Shown piece by piece: positions 30,075 to 38,730 of a stretch of 64,000 nucleotides of DNA. Where the stretch lies: NCBI GenBank assembly GCA_963825345.1, contig CAWGSQ010000006.1, forward strand, positions 1 through 64,000, written 5' to 3'. The notes under the pieces were generated by a model that saw nothing but the letters and a program-made list of their open reading frames with translations, was not told where the DNA came from and searched no databases. A program made the translations under genes and the position numbers. Within the stretch, counting starts at the first letter, position 1. Every line of letters begins with the position of its first letter. This stretch comes from JACVRW01 sp963825345. Its GTDB lineage: Bacteria > Actinomycetota > Thermoleophilia > Solirubrobacterales > Thermoleophilaceae.

Positions 30075-30461
30075 TCAGGCGAGCCCGCCGAGCGCCTGCT
30101 CGCGTGAGTCGAAGATGGTGAGGTGGCCAACCAGGCCGGTGACCTCGAACGGCCGCAGCACGCGCGCCGTCGGGCACACGAGCACCATCTGCGTGTGACG
30201 GCTCGTGAAATGCCGCAGGGCGTTCAAGAGCACGCCGATTCCGGTGGAATCCATAAAGGTCACCTCGGAGAGGTCCACGACGACCCCTCGCTTGCCCTCG
30301 TCGGCCAACCCGAAGAGACGGCTCCCAAGTTTCGGCGCCGTCATCGCATCGATCTCCCCCCGGAGCGACACGACGTGGGTTGTGTCGTCGACGGCCTCGT
30401 CGACCAACCCGAAGTCGATCACGGTCCCCAAGCTATCAGCAGCGCTGCCTCGCCGCGTCAC
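30075..30461 (-). CDS. STAS-domain anti-anti-sigma factor
   Basis: 128 residues. SpoIIAA/RsbV-like STAS fold with VVSLRGEIDAMTAPKLGSRL and the phosphorylatable serine in VTFMDSTGIGVLLNALRHF. The GTG start at 30461 overlaps the stop of the upstream gene (GTGA), favouring it over the GTG at 30422. It would free a sigma factor by binding its anti-sigma kinase; no such kinase is encoded in this window. Confidence 0.85.
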   Translation of the reverse strand: MTRRGSAADSLGTVIDFGLVDEAVDDTTHVVSLRGEIDAMTAPKLGSRLFGLADEGKRGVVVDLSEVTFMDSTGIGVLLNALRHFTSRHTQMVLVCPTARVLRPFEVTGLVGHLTIFDSREQALGGLA

Positions 30462-30799
30462 GTGCGGTGAGTTGGCACCGGGGAGCTTGGCCGTCTGACC
30501 CGGGCGGGCGCCGGCACCAGTGGCTCGTGGTCGCGGCGGCGCTCCACACTCGGCCGGCGCGAGTGGTCACGCACCCTGCCCTGGCCGAGGTTCCATGAGC
30601 CGAGCGGCAGCTTGATGCCCCCACCGCCGGGCCCGTCTCGACCCGGACGAGGGCCCGGGCCCTCGCCTCCGCCACCGTCGTCGCCGCGCGAGTCGTCGTC
30701 GTCGTCCCGCAGCCGGAAGAACCAGATCAGCCACACGACGAGCAGTCCGACGTCGAAGACGCGGAAGCCGACCATGAAGATCCACCCCTCGGTGGTCAT
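30458..30799 (-). CDS. Small membrane protein with Gly/Asp-rich tail
   Basis: 113 residues. One N-terminal membrane helix (FRVFDVGLLVVWLIWFF) is followed by an acidic run (RDDDDDSRGDDGGG) and a Gly/Pro/Arg-rich tail. The GTGA overlap with the STAS gene supports translation, but low complexity makes the length uncertain. No known family. Confidence 0.55.
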   Translation of the reverse strand: MTTEGWIFMVGFRVFDVGLLVVWLIWFFRLRDDDDDSRGDDGGGGEGPGPRPGRDGPGGGGIKLPLGSWNLGQGRVRDHSRRPSVERRRDHEPLVPAPARVRRPSSPVPTHRT

Positions 30800-30846
30800 C
30801 GGGTTCGATGCTACCGGGCTGGCGAGCTCGGTTGAAGGGGGATTTT

Positions 30847-31548
30847 CTAGCCGGCGGGCTGGTTCGTCACGTGGTTGCTCGGTATGTACGTGACGCTGTA
30901 GAGAAGCCGGGCCCCGTGGTACGTGCAGCCAAAGCGGGCCACCTCGCGCAGATCCTCGAGCGCGAACTGGCGCAGGCTCTTGGGCGGCTCGCAGCTGTCC
31001 TTCGGCCGCGAGGAGCGCCACCAGTTCGTACGCGCCAGGTTCGTGGAGAGCAGCGGCGCCCAGGTTGGCACCGTGAGCGCGATCCAGTTGCCCTTCTTGA
31101 CCGGAATCGGCCGGTCGAACACGAACGTCGGCTTGGAGCCGAAGTAGGAATCGAGCCCGAAGCGGTCCGACTGGGTGATCAGGCGGTGGTCGAGGCGGTT
31201 CTTGCGCGTGGTGCCGCGCCGCAGCACCGAGATGCGCGCGGTGGACGGCGTGCCGAAGTTGTCGTTGAAGAAGGCGATCTCCTCGGCCGTCGGCTTGGCG
31301 AGCTGAACGGTGAAGGCCACGAGGAAGCCGTCGCGGCGAATGTAGAACGGGTTCTTGGGCCCGCCCGAGGCGCGGCCCTGGTAGCCCGTCATGCGCACCG
31401 CGGCCACGCACGGCGCCTCGGTGGTGCCTGGGCAGTTGAGGGCGGCGGCGTCCGCCGTGCCGCCCAGCTCGACGATGCGGGCGGATGCGCTGGATGGCAG
31501 CGCAAGCGCCGCAGCCAGCACGAATGTGAGCAGGAGGATTCGCTTCAT
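30847..31548 (-). CDS. Secreted protein of unknown function
   Basis: 233 residues with a clear signal peptide (MKRILLLTFVLAAALALPSS, cleavage near ASARI). The mature part has a jelly-roll-like, strand-rich character, cysteines at CPGTTEAPC and near the C-terminus (SCEPPKS, FGCTYHG) and an FDRPIPVKKGNWIALTVPTW segment. No enzyme motif recognised. It is monocistronic by spacing. Confidence 0.65.
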   Translation of the reverse strand: MKRILLLTFVLAAALALPSSASARIVELGGTADAAALNCPGTTEAPCVAAVRMTGYQGRASGGPKNPFYIRRDGFLVAFTVQLAKPTAEEIAFFNDNFGTPSTARISVLRRGTTRKNRLDHRLITQSDRFGLDSYFGSKPTFVFDRPIPVKKGNWIALTVPTWAPLLSTNLARTNWWRSSRPKDSCEPPKSLRQFALEDLREVARFGCTYHGARLLYSVTYIPSNHVTNQPAG

Positions 31549-31560
31549 GACCGGGGAACT

Positions 31561-31583
31561 AACACCGCTTTCGGGCTGGTGTT
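31561..31583 (-). terminator. Weak hairpin downstream of infA
   Basis: AACACC (31561-31566) pairs with GGTGTT (31578-31583) with two further G-C pairs inside. It lies 17-39 bases past the infA stop. There is no strong U-tract. Confidence 0.35.
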
Positions 31584-31599
31584 GCGGCGTATAGCGGGC

Positions 31600-31818
31600 T
31601 CACTTATACCGGTAGGTGATCCGCCCACGGTCCAGGTCGTACGGCGACAGTTCGATCTTGACCCTGTCGCCAGGCAGGATGCGGATGTAGTGACGCCGCA
31701 TCTTGCCTGAGATATGGCCGAGGACCTCATGCCCGTTGTCGAGCTGGACCTTGAACATCGTGTTCGGGAGGGCCTCGAGGATCTCGCCCTCCATCTCAAT
31801 CTTCTCTTCCTTGGGCAC
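31600..31818 (-). CDS. infA: Translation initiation factor IF-1
   Basis: 72 residues, the usual size. An OB fold that binds the ribosomal A site. EKIEMEGEILEALPNTMFKV, the HISGKMRRHYIRILPGDRVK core and the C-terminal SPYDLDRGRITYRYK are all standard. The start is GTG 31818, matching the family's MAKE(D/E)KIEMEG beginning. It follows the cold-shock gene by 15 bases, so the two may be co-transcribed. Confidence 0.97.
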   Translation of the reverse strand: MPKEEKIEMEGEILEALPNTMFKVQLDNGHEVLGHISGKMRRHYIRILPGDRVKIELSPYDLDRGRITYRYK

Positions 31819-31833
31819 AGGCGTGTCGTGCGC

Positions 31834-32037
31834 CTAGACGGCGCGGACGTTCACCGCCTTGGGACCCTTGTCGCCTGCCTCTTCCTCGTACTCGACCTTC
31901 GAATTCTCGGCCAGTGACTTGAAGCCCTGTCCGTCGATCCCCGAGTAGTGGACGAAGAGATCGCGATCGCCGTCATCCGGCGTTATGAAGCCGTAGCCCT
32001 TCTCGTCGTTGAACCACTTGACGGTTCCGGTAGGCAC
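31834..32037 (-). CDS. Cold-shock protein (CspA family)
   Basis: 67 residues. RNA chaperone OB fold with both RNP motifs intact: GTVKWFNDEKGYGFITPDDG and DLFVHYSGID. I placed the start at GTG 32037, which has AAAGG eight bases upstream and gives the typical (M)PTGTVKWF start; an in-frame upstream ATG at 32064 is less likely. Expected to be cold- or stress-induced; it directly precedes infA. Confidence 0.95.
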   Translation of the reverse strand: MPTGTVKWFNDEKGYGFITPDDGDRDLFVHYSGIDGQGFKSLAENSKVEYEEEAGDKGPKAVNVRAV

Positions 32038-32135
32038 GTTCTTGCCTTTCTGCTGCATCTTCAACTACGTCGGCTGTGCCGACCCTGACGGCGTCACGCT
32101 ACCAGCCGTGACAGGCGGAAGGCCTTACGAAAGCC

Positions 32136-32909
32136 CTATTCCCCCTGGAAAGTCGCCTTGCCCGGACCGTCGGCGAGAAACGTCTCCACCGCGCTGCGCA
32201 GGTCGGTGGTCTCGAACAGCGGTGCGCCGATGGCGGCGGTCGCGTCGTCCGCGCCACGCACTCCGTGCTCGAGGAATGCCCGCACCACGCGCTTCGTGGC
32301 GTGGTGCGCGAGCGTCGGTCCCGCGGCGAGCCGCTGGGCGAAGCGCAGCGAGGAATCCGCCAGCTCAGCGTCCGGAAGCACCCGGTTGATCACGTTCCAG
32401 CGCTCCAGCGCCGCGGCGTCGTAGAGGCCCCCGGTCATCACGAGCTCGCGTGCCCGGGCGGGGCCCGCCCGCTCGGCCACCCGCTGCGTGCCGCCCATCA
32501 GCGGCGTGAGCCCGATCACCGTCTCAACGAGGCCGAACTGCGCCGACTCGGCGGCCCAGATCATGTCGCAGGCAAGCGACAGCTCGAGGCCGGCGGTGAG
32601 GCAGAGGCCCTGGACGGAGGCGAGCGTGGGGAACGGGAGCTCCTCCATGCGATGCGTGATCGCGAGCAGGTCGGCCGTGAGCTGCGTGGCCTCGGACTCG
32701 GAGAGGCCCTTGAAGACCTTCACGTCCACGCCGCCGGTGAAGTACTTCCCCTCCGCGCGCACGAGCAGGGCGCGGCAGCCGTCGGTCTGGTCGAGCGCGG
32801 CCAGGATGTCGCGCACCATCTCCGCGTCGAACAGGTTCAGCGGCTGGTTGTCGATTACGAGGACGCCGAGGTCCCCGTCGCGCTCCAGCCGGGCGTGCTC
32901 AGCCACCAC
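32136..32909 (-). CDS. Enoyl-CoA hydratase/isomerase family protein
   Basis: 257 residues of the crotonase fold. The first oxyanion-hole segment is EGKYFTGGVDVKVFKG and the second VQGLCLTAGLELSLACDM; a glutamate in AQFGLVETVIGLTPLMGG matches the catalytic position. The C-terminus (KRVVRAFLEHG) is a normal crotonase helix. Acts on an acyl-CoA, possibly in fatty-acid or aromatic breakdown; the substrate is unknown. It overlaps the HIT gene by 11 bases. Confidence 0.88.
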   Translation of the reverse strand: MVAEHARLERDGDLGVLVIDNQPLNLFDAEMVRDILAALDQTDGCRALLVRAEGKYFTGGVDVKVFKGLSESEATQLTADLLAITHRMEELPFPTLASVQGLCLTAGLELSLACDMIWAAESAQFGLVETVIGLTPLMGGTQRVAERAGPARARELVMTGGLYDAAALERWNVINRVLPDAELADSSLRFAQRLAAGPTLAHHATKRVVRAFLEHGVRGADDATAAIGAPLFETTDLRSAVETFLADGPGKATFQGE

Positions 32910-33318
32910 GCAGCTCTGATGCGACCTGGGCCAGCTCGCCCTCCTCGGGCTGGAGCGGCTGTCCCGGAAGCCGCAGCGGATCGTCGGCGTAGCGCGGGAT
33001 CACGTGCATGTGCAGGTGGAAGACGGTCTGCCAGGCTGCCGACTCGCACGAGTTGAGCAGGTTGATCCCGTCGCAGCCGAGCGCGTCACGCATGCGCAGG
33101 GCCAGGCGCTTCGCCGCGGCGATCGTGTGCGCGAGGTCCTCGTCCGGCGCCTCGTAGAGGTTCCTGGAGTGGTTGCGCGGGATCACGAGCGCGTGCCCTC
33201 GCGTCCACGGGTTGATGTCCATGAAGGCAATCGTGTGCTCGTCCTCCTGGACCACCTCGGCCGGCAGCTCACCCGCCACGATCTTGCAAAAGAGGCAGTC
33301 GTCGGTGTCTTCTGGCAT
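32899..33318 (-). CDS. HIT-family nucleotide hydrolase/transferase
   Basis: 139 residues. Histidine-triad motif HLHMHVIPR, the N-terminal zinc-type CLFCKIVAGELPAEVV, and GHALVIPRNHSRNLYEA. HIT proteins of the HinT/Ap4A type hydrolyse nucleoside phosphoramidates or dinucleotides. Overlaps the crotonase-family gene and follows corA by 13 bases. Confidence 0.92.
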   Translation of the reverse strand: MPEDTDDCLFCKIVAGELPAEVVQEDEHTIAFMDINPWTRGHALVIPRNHSRNLYEAPDEDLAHTIAAAKRLALRMRDALGCDGINLLNSCESAAWQTVFHLHMHVIPRYADDPLRLPGQPLQPEEGELAQVASELRGG

Positions 33319-33331
33319 CGCCGGGAGCAGC

Positions 33332-34285
33332 CTACAGCCAGCCGGCGCGCTTGAAGCGGTAGTAGAGCCCCGCGCAGATGACGAGCATCAGCATCAGCGC
33401 ACCGGGATAGCCGACCTCCCACCCCAGCTCGGGCATGTGCTTGAAGTTCATGCCGTAGATCCCGGCGATCGCGGTTGGCACCGCGATGATCGCGACCCAC
33501 GCGGAAATGCGGCGCATGTCCTCGTTCTGGCGAACGCCGACCTGGGCGAGGTTGGCCTGGAGCGAGCTCCCGAGCAGGTCCCGCAGTTGGTCGAGCTGGT
33601 CGCGGGAGCGGATCAGGTGATCGTTGACGTCGTTGAAGTAGGGCCGGATCTCGGGGTGCACGTGCTCGTAGTGCCCGCGCGCCAGCCTGTCGACCGGATC
33701 CACGAGCGGCGCCACCGCTCGCCGGAACTCGAGCACCTCGCGCTGAAGGCGATAGATGCGCTGCGCGAGGTTGATACGAGATTCTGAGAACAGCTGCTCC
33801 TCGACCTCGTCGATGTCGTTCTCGAGGCCCTCGATCGCGGGGATGTAGTCGTCCACGACGCGGTCGAGGATCGCGTGCAGGGCTGCCGAGGGGCCGAAGC
33901 GCAGCCGCGTTGGGTCGCCCTCGAGGGCCTCGCGCGTCCCGGCGAGCGAGCTGGCCTCGCCGTGGCGCACGGTGATGATGTAGTCGTGCCCGACGAACAC
34001 GAGCAGCTCGCCGATCTGCACGACCTCCTTGGAGTCCACGTAGCGAGCGGTCTTCAGGACGATGAAGACCATGTCCTCGTACACGTCGAGCTTCGGCCGC
34101 TGGTGCGCCTTGATGGCGTCCTCCACCGCGAGCGGATGGAGCTTGAACTCGCGCGTGAGCGCGTCGAACTCCTCGGGCGTCGGCTCATACAAGCCGATCC
34201 AGACGAAACCTCCGTCGCCAGGCCGTTCGGTCGCGCCGTCGAGCCGCTGGCCCTGCTCGTAGACGGCGCGGTCGACGATCATCAC
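33332..34285 (-). CDS. corA: CorA-family magnesium/cobalt transporter
   Basis: 317 residues. A long cytoplasmic alpha-beta domain and a stalk helix (EEQLFSESRINLAQRIYRLQ) precede two C-terminal membrane helices; the signature YGMNFKHMPEL marks the pore mouth of CorA channels. The end RFKRAGWL is basic, as usual. Forms a homopentameric Mg2+ channel. The start overlaps the cca stop by ATGA. Confidence 0.95.
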   Translation of the reverse strand: MMIVDRAVYEQGQRLDGATERPGDGGFVWIGLYEPTPEEFDALTREFKLHPLAVEDAIKAHQRPKLDVYEDMVFIVLKTARYVDSKEVVQIGELLVFVGHDYIITVRHGEASSLAGTREALEGDPTRLRFGPSAALHAILDRVVDDYIPAIEGLENDIDEVEEQLFSESRINLAQRIYRLQREVLEFRRAVAPLVDPVDRLARGHYEHVHPEIRPYFNDVNDHLIRSRDQLDQLRDLLGSSLQANLAQVGVRQNEDMRRISAWVAIIAVPTAIAGIYGMNFKHMPELGWEVGYPGALMLMLVICAGLYYRFKRAGWL

Positions 34286-35640
34286 TCGGGATTGTGGCGG
34301 AGGGTCCGGGCGAGATCGATCGCCTGCTGCCTGTCGGTGGCCTCACCGGCGTACGCGGCCTCCGCCAGCTGGTCGAGCAGGCGCCCGAGCTCGGGGCCCG
34401 GATCGATGCCGAGCTCCTCCGCCAGCTCGTCGCCGCGCACGGGTACCGGAGGTGGCCCTCTGCGCCGCCACTCGAGCGCCGCGGGCATCAGCTCCTCGGC
34501 CAGATCGAGGTGCGCGTCGATCGCACGATCGGCGTTCTTGCCGCGGGTGGCGAGCCGGTCGGCCACCGACAGCTGCGTCACCTCCACCTCCACCGGAGAC
34601 GTTCGCTCCAGGTAGCGGTAGACGGCGCGGCGGTCGAGCGGGCGCTCGTGCACCAGGAAGCCGAGCACGAGGTGGTGGCGGGTCACGGCCTCGAGGAAGC
34701 GGCAGAGACGCTCGCTCGTCCTGAGCCGGCGGCAGATCGTGCGCACCATCTCCTGTCCGAGCCGGTCGTGGCCCATGAACGTGACGCGGCCGTCCTCACG
34801 CACGTGGTGGGTGGCGGGCTTGCCGATGTCGTGGAGGAGCGCGCCGAGGCGCAGGGCCTGCCCGCGCGTGAGCTCGTCCGCCAGCGGCTCGTCGAGCACC
34901 TCGCGCAGCTCCCCGCTCGCCTCGCTCTCGAGGGCGATCAGCCGCTCGAACACCTCGAGCGTGTGGCCGTAGACGTCGAGGTGGTGGAAGTGGCTCTGCT
35001 CCACGTCGTGGAGGTCGGCCAGCTCGGGAAGCACCGCGCGCACGAGGCCGAGCCGGTCCGCCAGCGCGAGCCCCTCCACCGCGCCCGGAGCGATCAGAAG
35101 CCGGCGCAGCTCCGCAAACACCCGCTCGCCGGAGGCCTCGCTCACCCGCGGCGCCGCCTCGGTGGTCAGGCGCTCGGTCTCCGAGTCGGGCGCGAAGCGG
35201 AGCTCCGCCGCGAAGCGCGCGAGGCGGAGCGGCCGGAGCGGGTCGTTCTCGTAGGCCGCCGGGCCGAGCACGCGGAGCGTGCGCGCCTCGAGGTCGGCCT
35301 GGCCTCCGAGCGGGTCGATCAGGTCACCCGGTGGAGCGGTCGGCCCACCCCCCGGGAGCGGCCGCGCCATCGCGTTCACGGTGAAGTCGCGCTTCGCCAG
35401 ATCCTCCTCGATCGTGTCGCCCTGGAGCCGGGCGAAGTCGTACACGCGACCGCCTCGCCTGTCGACCACCCGCCACGCGCCGAAGGCCTCCGAGAGCTGG
35501 AACACCGGCCCCCGCAGCTCCGCCGCCAGCTCGCGCGCCGCACCCTCCGGGTCCGTCTCGACCGCGATGTCGATGTCCGTGACCTTGCGACCCAGCAGCT
35601 CGTCGCGCAGCGCGCCGCCGACTATCCAGGACCCGCTCAC
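34282..35640 (-). CDS. cca: CCA tRNA nucleotidyltransferase with HD domain
   Basis: 452 residues. The nucleotidyltransferase head has SWIVGGALRDELLGRKVTDI and the catalytic DIDIAVE; RDFTVNAMA follows. A C-terminal HD domain is shown by LGALLHDIGKPATHHVRE. Adds or repairs the 3' CCA of tRNA. The HD domain gives phosphohydrolase activity in some relatives. Coupled by ATGA to alr upstream and corA downstream. Confidence 0.92.
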   Translation of the reverse strand: MSGSWIVGGALRDELLGRKVTDIDIAVETDPEGAARELAAELRGPVFQLSEAFGAWRVVDRRGGRVYDFARLQGDTIEEDLAKRDFTVNAMARPLPGGGPTAPPGDLIDPLGGQADLEARTLRVLGPAAYENDPLRPLRLARFAAELRFAPDSETERLTTEAAPRVSEASGERVFAELRRLLIAPGAVEGLALADRLGLVRAVLPELADLHDVEQSHFHHLDVYGHTLEVFERLIALESEASGELREVLDEPLADELTRGQALRLGALLHDIGKPATHHVREDGRVTFMGHDRLGQEMVRTICRRLRTSERLCRFLEAVTRHHLVLGFLVHERPLDRRAVYRYLERTSPVEVEVTQLSVADRLATRGKNADRAIDAHLDLAEELMPAALEWRRRGPPPVPVRGDELAEELGIDPGPELGRLLDQLAEAAYAGEATDRQQAIDLARTLRHNPE

Positions 35641-36680
35641 CGGACGGGCTCGCGGCGGATCCTCGGCAAGAGCCCGGTCGTGACCTCGTAGTTGATCGTG
35701 CCCATCCGCCGCGCCACCTCCTCGGCAAGTATCCGCTCACCGGCCTGTGCGCCGATCAGGACGACCTCGTCCCCCACGCCCGCGGTCGGCTCGGCGCCCA
35801 GCGCCACGGTCACGTTGTCCATGCTCACCGTGCCCACGAGCGGGTATCGCCGGCCGCCGATGAGCACGTCGCAGTCGTTCGTGAGCGCCCGCCGCCAGCC
35901 GTCGCCGTATCCCACGGGCACGGTGGCCACCCAGGTGGGCTCCTGCGCCCGCCAGCGCCGCCCGTAGCCCACGCTCTGCCCCGGCTCGATGCGCCGCAGC
36001 GACGCCACCCAGGAGTGCAGCGACAGCGCCGGCTCGAGGCCGTGCGCATCCGGGTCTGCCTGGAACGGGTCGAGGCCGTAGATCGCCACGCCGCAGCGCA
36101 CCATGTCGAAGTGCGAAGCCGGGTCGCGCAGCGCCGCCGCGCTGTTGGCGGCGTGCACGAGCAGGTCGTCCCGCCCGACCTCATCCACGAAGCGGCCGAA
36201 CTCCTCCAACTGCGTGGCAAAGAGGTCGTCGTCCAGTTCGTCGGCGGTCGCGAAGTGCGTCATCAGGCCGACGGCGTTCGGCGATGCCGCAAGCCGCAGC
36301 GCCAGCTCGCGGTCCCTCGTCCCGAGGCGGCCCATGCCGGTGTCGAGCTTCACGTGCACGCGCGGCGCGGCCTCGGCCACCTCCTCCGACCACGCCACCA
36401 AATCCGCGCCGACCTCCACCGCCACACGCAGCTCGTCGCGCGTGACCGCCCCCATCACCAGGATGGGCACGTCGGCGGCAAGCCGGCGCAGCTCGGCGGC
36501 CTCGGCGGCCGTGGCCACCGCGAGCCACGTCGCGCCGCCGGCCAGGGCCGCCTCCACCACGGGCCCCACCCCGTGTCCGTATGCGTCCGCCTTCACCACC
36601 GCGCAGAGCGGCTTCGGGAGCCGCGCGCAGTTGCGCTCGACTGCGCCTACGTCGATGCGAGCGAGCGCACGCTCGGTCAC
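35637..36680 (-). CDS. alr: Alanine racemase
   Basis: 347 residues. The PLP lysine lies in LCAVVKADAYGHGVGP; HVKLDTGMGRLGTRD and the catalytic tyrosine region SVGYGRRWRA (barrel to C-domain) are seen, with VGTVSMDNVTV near the end. Converts L- to D-alanine for peptidoglycan. Start ATG 36680 overlaps the stop of the CBS gene. Confidence 0.95.
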   Translation of the reverse strand: MTERALARIDVGAVERNCARLPKPLCAVVKADAYGHGVGPVVEAALAGGATWLAVATAAEAAELRRLAADVPILVMGAVTRDELRVAVEVGADLVAWSEEVAEAAPRVHVKLDTGMGRLGTRDRELALRLAASPNAVGLMTHFATADELDDDLFATQLEEFGRFVDEVGRDDLLVHAANSAAALRDPASHFDMVRCGVAIYGLDPFQADPDAHGLEPALSLHSWVASLRRIEPGQSVGYGRRWRAQEPTWVATVPVGYGDGWRRALTNDCDVLIGGRRYPLVGTVSMDNVTVALGAEPTAGVGDEVVLIGAQAGERILAEEVARRMGTINYEVTTGLLPRIRREPVR

Positions 36681-37135
36681 GCCGCCAGGGCGCCGAGCAC
36701 GTCCAGGCGCGTGACCACTCCCACGAGGCGGCCGTCCTCGACCACCGGCAGGCGGTTGTGCCCACTCTCGTGGATCAGCCGAGCCGCCTCGCGCACGCTC
36801 GTGTCCGGGCCGACCGTGTCGGGATCGCGGGTCATCATGTCCTCCGCGCTCGAGGCAAATGCCTTGCGCAGGCGATCCTCGTAGCGGTGAAGCGACTCGA
36901 GGAAGACCGTGCCACCGAAGAGGTTCACGTAGTGCGGGATGTGGAGGTCGCCCTGATCGTCCGGGAGCACCATGTCGGCCTCGGTCACGATCCCCACGAG
37001 CTGCCCGTCAGCATCCACCACCGGAAGGCCCGGCAGCTCGTGCCTGCGCATCGCGGCCACCACGTCCTCGACCGAGGCGTCAGCCGGCACCGTGACGGGA
37101 TTCGAGTCCATGATTTCGCTGATCGTGTCGGGCAT
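36677..37135 (-). CDS. CBS-domain protein (second copy type)
   Basis: 152 residues: two CBS repeats, NPVTVPADASVEDVVAAMRR ... VDADGQLVGIVTEADMVL and DPDTVGPDTSVREAARLI ... VVEDGRLVGVVTRLDVLGAL. Between them lies an insertion (LHIPHYVNLFGGTVFLES). Likely binds adenine nucleotides. Coupled to alr by ATGA. The ~86-bp hairpin element copy 2 occupies its 5' leader. Confidence 0.87.
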   Translation of the reverse strand: MPDTISEIMDSNPVTVPADASVEDVVAAMRRHELPGLPVVDADGQLVGIVTEADMVLPDDQGDLHIPHYVNLFGGTVFLESLHRYEDRLRKAFASSAEDMMTRDPDTVGPDTSVREAARLIHESGHNRLPVVEDGRLVGVVTRLDVLGALAA

Positions 37136-37162
37136 GGGCGCGCCACGTTATCGGAGCCTTTC

Positions 37163-37249
37163 GGCGGTTACAGCAGCGGCGAAGGGGTCGCGTTCCTTCG
37201 ACCGTCCTGCTTTACCTACCGTATGGGTGGTCTAGGCAGGACGGTCGAC
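37163..37249. repeat. Copy 2 of the ~86-bp conserved intergenic hairpin element
   Basis: Homologous to 20799-20883. Here the stem is perfect: CGACCGTCCTGC (37199-37210) and GCAGGACGGTCG (37236-37247), with a conserved ~25-base loop containing ACCTACCGTATGGGTGG. It lies 28-114 bases before the ATG of the CBS gene, whose mRNA would carry the reverse complement. Confidence 0.8.
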
Positions 37250-37275
37250 CTCCTTTAGTGCTGTCGTTCGCTCGC

Positions 37276-38730
37276 TCAGCGGAGCGTCAGGCCCTGGGGC
37301 AGGGACTCGATCACGTCGCCGGCCATCACGTGGTCCGGGCCGAGGCGGTCGGCGGCGGCTCGCGCTGCCAATACGTGGGCGAGGGCTCCGAGCGCCGCCG
37401 CCTCGAAGGCGTCCATGCCCTTGGCGAGCAGGGCTCCGATCAGGCCGGAGAGCACGTCGCCCGTACCGGCCGTGGCAAGCGCCGGCGTCCCGCCCGGGCT
37501 GATCGCGACCAGACCATCCGGGCGCGCCACGATCGTGTCGTCCCCCTTCAGGAGCACAATCGCCCCGCTCTGCTCAGCGGCCTCGCGAACCCACTGCAAA
37601 CGATGGGAGGCCACCTCCTCAGTGCCGATCTCCAAAAGACGCCCGAGCTCAGCCTCATGCGGCGTCAACACGGTGGCGGCTTCCCGGTCACGAAACAGCT
37701 CGAGCCGCCCCGCGTGGGCGTTCAAGCCATCGGCATCCACGAGCAGGGGGACCTCCACAGCGGCCGAGACGCCGCGAGCGAACTCCCGCGCCCCCTCGGC
37801 GCGGCCGATCCCGGGGCCGAGCACCACGGCGCCGGCACGCTCTGCCATCTCCTCCACGTCGGCCACCCCGGGTGGGGTGTGGAAGCCGTCGTCGTCCGGC
37901 AGCCCGCGGCTCATCTGCTCGAGCAAACGCAGGTCCACCGCCTGTTGGACTGGGCCGGGCACCGCCACCTGGACGTACCCCGCACCGGCGCGCGAAGCCG
38001 AGCGCGCCGCCATTGTCGGTGCCCCCGTCAGGCCCATCGAGCCGCCCACGACGACCACCACGCCGGACTCGAACTTGGAGCCTCTGTGCGACCGCCGTGG
38101 ATAGAGGTCGAGCACGCGCTCCGCGATCAGGCCCGCCCTCGCTGCCCCGGGCGCCCCGCGCGGTATCCCAATCTCGATCACCTCAACAGCGCCCGCGTGC
38201 TCCTTTCCGGGGTTGACATGGAGGCCGACCTTCGAGCCGTGGAAGGTCGCGGTCACGAGCGCCGACACCGCCTCGCCTTCCACCATGCCGGTCGAGGCGT
38301 TCACGCCCGACGGCACATCGCAGGCCACCACCGGGGCGTCCTGCTGGTTGATCGCCCAGATCGCGGACGCCACCGGCTCGCGGGGCGAGCCCTCGAACCC
38401 GGTGCCGAGCAGGGCGTCCACGACCACGCCCGACCCGTCGAGCCGCTCGCGCTCGAACGGCTCGGTGCCGTCGAGCACCTCCACCTCGTAGCCGTCCTCG
38501 CGCAGAAGCCGCGCGGCCACCAGGCCGTCGCCGCCGTTGTTGCCCTTGCCCACCACGATCCGGACCGGGCCGTCCGTCGCCACCGAGGCCGTCACACGCG
38601 CGAGGCCGAGCCCCGCCCGCTCCATCAGGTCCGCCTCGGGCACGCCCTGTTCCTCGATCGCCCAAGCGTCGGCGGCGCGCATCTCGGCCGCCTCGTAGAG
38701 CGGGTCGGTCCAGTCCGGGAGCGCCGTCAC
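37276..38730 (-). CDS. nnr: Bifunctional NAD(P)HX epimerase / ADP-dependent NAD(P)HX dehydratase
   Basis: 484 residues. N-terminal YjeF-type epimerase domain (residues about 1-205) with ADAWAIEEQGV and VGKGNNGGDGLVAARLL; C-terminal ribokinase-like dehydratase domain (about 225-484) with the nucleotide motif ATAGTGDVLSGLIGALLAKG. Repairs hydrated NAD(P)H. Its ATG overlaps the acpS stop by ATGA. The 3' end is 26 bases from the hairpin element. Confidence 0.94.
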   Translation of the reverse strand: MTALPDWTDPLYEAAEMRAADAWAIEEQGVPEADLMERAGLGLARVTASVATDGPVRIVVGKGNNGGDGLVAARLLREDGYEVEVLDGTEPFERERLDGSGVVVDALLGTGFEGSPREPVASAIWAINQQDAPVVACDVPSGVNASTGMVEGEAVSALVTATFHGSKVGLHVNPGKEHAGAVEVIEIGIPRGAPGAARAGLIAERVLDLYPRRSHRGSKFESGVVVVVGGSMGLTGAPTMAARSASRAGAGYVQVAVPGPVQQAVDLRLLEQMSRGLPDDDGFHTPPGVADVEEMAERAGAVVLGPGIGRAEGAREFARGVSAAVEVPLLVDADGLNAHAGRLELFRDREAATVLTPHEAELGRLLEIGTEEVASHRLQWVREAAEQSGAIVLLKGDDTIVARPDGLVAISPGGTPALATAGTGDVLSGLIGALLAKGMDAFEAAALGALAHVLAARAAADRLGPDHVMAGDVIESLPQGLTLR

